This document shows, in pieces, positions 59,221 through 64,000 of a stretch of DNA of 64,000 bases. The position numbers and the translations under genes are program-made. Position 1 is the stretch's first letter. The number at the start of each line of letters is the position of its first letter. The notes under the pieces are model-generated. The model was not told the DNA's origin. It saw only the letters and a program-made list of their open reading frames with translations, and made no database searches. The DNA is taken from contig NC_088775.1 in NCBI RefSeq assembly GCF_954871325.1, forward strand, positions 74,315,561-74,379,560, read 5' to 3'. The stretch comes from Gordionus sp. m RMFG-2023 (lineage: Eukaryota; Nematomorpha; Gordioida; Chordodea; Parachordodidae).

Positions 59221-60540
59221 GTGAGTCTTAAAAAAAATTCCTACTACCTCCCCCCCCCCCCTTTTTTAGAATTTTTTGACTATTCGCTGTTTACATATAA
59301 CTTATCCAATAGAACGGACCGCCGAATAAAGAAAAATACTCTCATCCCACACAATTTGTGTAAAACATTTTTACCTGTAAGCGAAAAAATAATTCCCCGG
59401 AAAAAAAGCTGAAGAAAATTCCCTTAATAATTTTTAGAAAATATCAAATATCCCAGCCAAAAAAATTATAAATAAAATCTCATTGAAGATGTACTATTTA
59501 AGTGTAAAAATAAAAAGTTATAATATATTTTCAGTGAAGATTAAATATATAGAAAAATGTCTATTATTATTTTATTATTTTTAAACTTTATTTTGAAGAA
59601 AATAAATAAATATATAAACATCATTTTTATATATTTTGATTTCAAGGGAAACAAGGGGGAAGGGGCACCTGTGGAATTTTTGACAGGGTTCTTTTTTTCA
59701 AAAATATTAAAATGATGTTTTTTAAAACTCAATACAGTTTAAGACAGCTATCTTTTATCACAAAACACATTTTTGCGAAATATTTATAGCGAATATTTAT
59801 TAGCAATATCGCTGTAATTCATAATAGTGACTATCTTTAATCATAAAAAATTATTTTATACTTTCATATATTTTTCTGAGCAATTTAACTAAATATCCGT
59901 TTTCTGGGGAATTCCGTTTTATATCTGATCTGAGCATTAAGAAATAATTCAGGACATTCAATTTGTTTTTCTGAGCTTTCAGTCTTGAATTTTTACAAAT
60001 CAACGTTTAATGAGTATTTCAACTTTGACTCCGAGCGATTAATTTTGAAATATGAGATTCAATAAATCTGGTGGCAACATTGATAATTTATCATTTAGCA
60101 GCGATAGCAGAAAAAGTATTCAAATCGATATTTGACATTTTCGAAAGAAAATATAACCAAATTAATGTGGATTGAAATGGTTACAATTGATTATTTTACA
60201 ATACTCATATAATAAATTATAGGGAAAACTATTTTATAAACGGGAATTGAGATATGAGGAGTAAATTTATGTTAAACGAATCCTTATTATTTTCCAGATG
60301 ATTGAAAAAAAATTCGTATGACCAACAATGTTTAAAAGCTAGTGGAAATCCTCCATTAAAATCTCCCAATTGAATATTTAAAAAAATAATTTTTAAAATA
60401 AGTCTTAGTTCTAAAAATTAAAAGTTTGTAAAAATGAATACTTTTTTAAAGGAAAAAAACTGATATGAAGGTATTTTTTTAAATTGATTTCCATAAATAT
60501 TTAAAAGTTGGGAAAAATGTTAAAAGGCGAACAAAATTTT
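59221..60540. other. AT-rich spacer
   Basis: 59470-59560 has weak similarity to the 118-bp satellite (ATTGAAGATGTACTA, TTCAGTGAAGATTA). 59770-59825 has a few GCGAAATATTTATAGCGAA units like the array at 6986-7266. A C run lies at about 59250. No gene. Confidence 0.35.
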
Positions 60541-60624
60541 ATTTAATTTTATTTTAATTGCTTGAAACCTCGAAACTTAGGTGAATTTAAAAAACAAATT
60601 TCAGATTTATATTTATATTTATTT

Positions 60625-61155
60625 AAAACTGAGACCTGCCGATCAAGGCTGAACCGGGCCTCTCTTAAAAATGAAAAATTCGCGTCGGACCATTACAATA
60701 AAATGTTAACTTATTATAATATATTTCTTAATATATCAAAAACCAGGTACTAGCAGGTAATTAGAACTGAATAATATAGTTAAGCATTAGTTTATTTTAT
60801 AATAATTTTTTTAATGAAATTTTACCAAAACTGGGTTCGGGATATGACCACAACATTGAATGATGGTTTAGGGTTAATCGATAATATTTTAAAAATTAGG
60901 TTAAGTTTAGTTTAAAATTAATGTTGTATCCTGATTCGACTTAATTTTGATACTTGATTGCAGTTTAGCCTGATACTAAAAAGCTTTTGAACTAGGACAC
61001 CCTATTTTGGGTTGTCTTATATGTGTTGATGGTATTGTTTTTTTTGGTATTTTTTAAATATTTAATTTTTCGTTTTTTAAAAAATTTTTTCTTTTATTTT
61101 TTAGGCTATTTAGTCGATATCAAATAGCCGGCTGCAGCCGGTTATTTTTTAATAA
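60625..61155. mobile_element. Possible diverged GC-rich hAT remnant
   Basis: GAGACCTGCCGATCAAGGC and GAACCGGGCC at 60630-60665 resemble the left end of the 17690 family. A CCGGCTGCAGCCGG palindrome at 61128-61141 could be the opposite end. Poor conservation; no TSD. Confidence 0.3.
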
Positions 61156-61159
61156 GTCG

Positions 61160-61730
61160 AACCCACACCTAACTACTTTTTATTGTTTAAAATTTTGTTA
61201 ATTTTATTTTGGAAATCTTTTTTACGAATATTTCTTCCAGAATTTTGTTCATTTTCTCTATACTTTATTTTAGGAACTTTATTTTCTGGATATATTTATA
61301 GGGAATTTTCTCCTATTTTATTAATTTTCTGAAAAAATGTAATACTTTCTAGGATCTAAAAAAACGGGGAATTATTTTCATAGATTCATTTTAACCGGCC
61401 GGAATTCCTCAATTGATAGACTAATTTATATCTCTTTTCTTCATAAATAAATATTAAAATATTTTGCGATCCTGGCTTAACATAAAATATTATTGGTTGG
61501 ACGGAAACTTTTACAAAAATCTTTGCCAGCTAGGCCATGGAGCCTCCATTTTATATATTTGAATCAGAGAAGTTTTTTTTAATAAATATGATAATACTAA
61601 AAAAACTTAAGTTATTTATAAATTTGAAGAAAAAAGTATATAAATTCTTTCCTATCTTTATTTCAACAAAAAAAAAATTTTCCCATTTTTAATTTGAGTA
61701 AGGGTGTGTCTTGATTCAACTTATTATTAA
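61160..61730. other. AT-rich spacer
   Basis: No gene or repeat recognised. Confidence 0.35.
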
Positions 61731-61734
61731 ACAG

Positions 61735-64000
61735 CAGAGTTGTTAAAAGATACTTTTTAAATGGATCTAGATACAGATACAGATACATAGTCTCAAAAGT
61801 TATCTAGATACAGATACAGCGTCTAAAAAGTTATCAAGATACAGATACATTTTTAAATGTATCTGTATACAGATATATTTTTTATTATGCTCTTATAGGT
61901 TTGCATAAACCTAAATTAATATTATATTGTGAAAATTCATGAAATGAGCTAAAAAATTTATTGACGCGATATAACATTTATCAGAATATAACTAAAATAA
62001 TGATTTTAATATAATATATGAAAATATATGATTAAATAATTATAAATGATTATTAGATTTCAGTAATAAAATATTTTCAAAATTTTGATCATTTAGGCAT
62101 CCTCGTTTATCTGTAAAAACATTTTTAGCAACACTAAATAGTCTTTCCACAGGGGCGCTTGAAGGAATTGTAGTGTTATATTTAATAAATAACAATTTTA
62201 TATCAGGGTATTCTTTAAAAATGCTAAAATCTCTACATTCATTTTTGAAAAAATTATTTAAAATTTGTTAATTATCAAAATTTAAATCATTATTAGAAAT
62301 TATATCTGCTGTAGGGTACTGAAAAAAATCTGAAATTAAATTATTTGTTTTTTTGGCAGGTTATTTGCTTGCAGTCATTTGATGACTTTGTTAATTCACC
62401 AGCTAATCTTTGCATCAATTGTTTTCTTTTATTAAGATTTTCTTCCATTTGCAACCATGTCCAATCAAGTTTAAAAAAAGGGTGGAGCATGGTTGCTATA
62501 ATATTATCATCTTCAAATAAGGTCACAATAAACCTAGAATTATTAAATATTTTTAATTTATTATATTAATTTACCTATCCTCAATCCCTTTAAGTAAGGC
62601 ATCTAAGAGTGGTAAACAGAATCTCAGGTTCATTTCTTTAAAATTCTTTAATTTGATAATAAGTTGTGAAATAGTTGCACAGTAATAAGCTGTGTACATA
62701 AACTTATCTCCCTGTAAAATATCAAAGGAGTTAGCTATTGGCTTCATTAGCTAATTTAAAATAATGCTATATATATAAATATTATTTATAACTTACTAAA
62801 CAATATTCATGAATAAAATCACATTCATTAGGTAAAAACCTAGGTAGTTTTATTCCATCACATATCTTGACCACTTTGTCAGATTTAGCTTTTATAATTT
62901 CTGACATTAATTGTAGGGCATTATAGGTGGAGTTCCATCTAGTTATATTAGGACATATAAAATAACGACCAATATATTCCTTAATAATCTCAGATGAAAT
63001 AGGAGACTTATTTTGCCTATCCCATATATTTTGGCATTTATGTAGTGTTGTGCTATATATCTAATGAAGAAAATATTACTTATTTAATTAAAATTAGTTT
63101 TACCCTCTGATATTGTTTACACTGCATGGCTCTATTGGCATCCACAGTGGCTATAAGATTCAATGTGTGACTGGCACAACATTGGAATCCTGTGCAGTAA
63201 TATAAAGATTTGATATAGAAATTGGCACAACTGCTTCATCTTCCAGATCATCAATTGGTTCACTTGTATTATTTTCAATTGGCTTGAAAACTCTTTAATA
63301 AATTAAGTAATCAATCATATATTATGTTTATATTTATTTATAATAAAATAAACCTAAAACATTTTATGAAATTTTTGGCATTATCTGTAATGGTCTTTGA
63401 AATTTTATTTTGAATGAATAATCCTTTGCTATATCTTGTAAATATTTTGCTATTTTATCATGTGTATGACTACCAGTCATTCTTTTTCAAGCCAACGCTA
63501 TATTTTTTCTTTCCAAACTTATTGGATTTATATAGTGAGCGGTTACTCCTATGTATGAACTAAAAATTAAAATTTCTTAAAATTGCTGAAATAATTGATT
63601 CTTAATTAATTATTATACAAATTTAAATGTTAGCTATACCGGCGATAGGCACTCCAACAATCTGCTGTTGTGCATATTAATGATGGTTCTATAAGACTTT
63701 TAATTATTTCTTTCTTTTCATTTCCCCATCTTTGGGAAGTTCTACCAACAACTGTCTGTCGGCAAATTATATTTTTGTGTGGAGCCAAAGTGTTGATCAT
63801 TTTTTTAAATGAAGGATTTTCAACAATTGAAAATGGCTGCATGCCATCTATAATAAAAGCAATAATTAAATCATCTAAAGTGCCTTGAGTTAAAGTCAAA
63901 GGTCTTTTAGCAAAAATATTATTGGAGGATGAGCCTTGTCCAATATTTTCTTTGGTAGTTTTATTTTCCTTCCCCTTTTTTATTTTTGTTAACAAGGTTG
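61735..64000 (-). mobile_element. hAT element, left end and most of its gene; continues beyond the window
   Basis: Left terminus CAGAGTTGTTAAAAGATAC at 61735, followed by a dense array of AGATACAGATAC units (61755-61880). The preceding 8 bases are TTAAACAG, whose second copy must lie outside the window. The transposase gene runs on the minus strand to the window edge. The terminal dozen bases match the right end of the 40028-41807 element, although the subterminal motif differs. Confidence 0.85.
62050..64000 (-). CDS. hAT transposase, multi-exon, 5' end outside the window
   Basis: Segments in protein order: 63630-63995 (FAKRPLTLTQGTLDDLIIAF, IVENPSFKKMINTLAP, TTADCWSAYRR: start of the catalytic region after the finger); about 63450-63550 (SYIGVTAHYINPISLERKNI, SHTHDKIAKYLQDIAKDYS); about 63130-63290; about 62820-63050 (ICPNITRWNSTYNALQLMSE, KLPRFLPNECDFIHEYC); about 62580-62720 (MYTAYYCATISQLIIKLKNF); 62341-62530 (DDNIIATMLHPFFKLDWTWL); and the dimerisation end ([40 protein letters not shown]) closing near 62050. 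Short gaps between segments look like introns. A few frame breaks are likely but the order is complete, so this is the best preserved hAT here. A BED finger would be expected beyond 64000. Confidence 0.75.

Noticed and set aside
60050-60170. LPPDLLNLIFQ as an F-box start
   Set aside because: Only about 26 codons open and no further F-box residues; too short to support.
61128-61141. CCGGCTGCAGCCGG as a regulatory palindrome
   Set aside because: More simply a remnant of the GC-rich hAT termini, which contain CTGCAG and CCGG.
1-64000. Naming the species or a specific clade below animals
   Set aside because: Transposon families here are widespread and the single host-like gene is too short to place the organism.

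Overview
This window is very AT-rich eukaryotic DNA made almost entirely of transposable elements in different states of decay. A golgin-45 (BLZF1)-like gene fragment near 39.0-39.6 kb and many 40-50 bp GT-AG introns point to an animal, probably an invertebrate. I cannot name the species. No rRNA, tRNA, operon or CRISPR array is visible.

Layout. 1-1.6 kb: end of a hAT relic carrying a GC-rich hAT MITE. 3.2-6.7 kb: an internally deleted Ty3/Gypsy fossil on the minus strand. 7.0-16.1 kb: a solo Mutator-type (MULE) terminus, a hAT relic with a nested MITE, a large MULE with an OTU protease domain, three hairpins shaped like histone 3' ends, and a complete-ended hAT (13665-15729). 16.1-17.6 kb: satellite monomers in two opposed arrays. 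17.7-21.5 kb: a hAT with 8-bp target duplication, into which a 2.1 kb foldback MULE-like element with 9-bp duplication has inserted. 21.9-28.8 kb: a gag-like fragment and a fuller Ty3/Gypsy fossil. 29-34.7 kb: a MULE FLYWCH-exon fragment, hAT fragments and a ZMYM1-like hAT gene.

35-43.4 kb is the most host-like stretch: possible exons of an unidentified gene, the golgin-45-like gene, a BED-finger hAT (40028-41807) and an unidentified 158-codon reading frame. 43.4-53.9 kb: a deletion-derivative MULE, a young non-coding LTR element (TRIM type, 44531-46606), a nearly intact FLYWCH-MULE gene whose linker is encoded by a tandem array of 81-nt in-frame exons, and a PIF/Harbinger element with an intact three-exon accessory gene. 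54-64 kb: AT-rich repeats, a hAT with full ends (57120-58499) and the left part of another BED-type hAT that runs off the window.

The most unusual features are the 126-bp exon-plus-intron array of the FLYWCH-MULE, and the three tandem hairpins resembling replication-dependent histone 3' ends just after the stop codon of the OTU-MULE.
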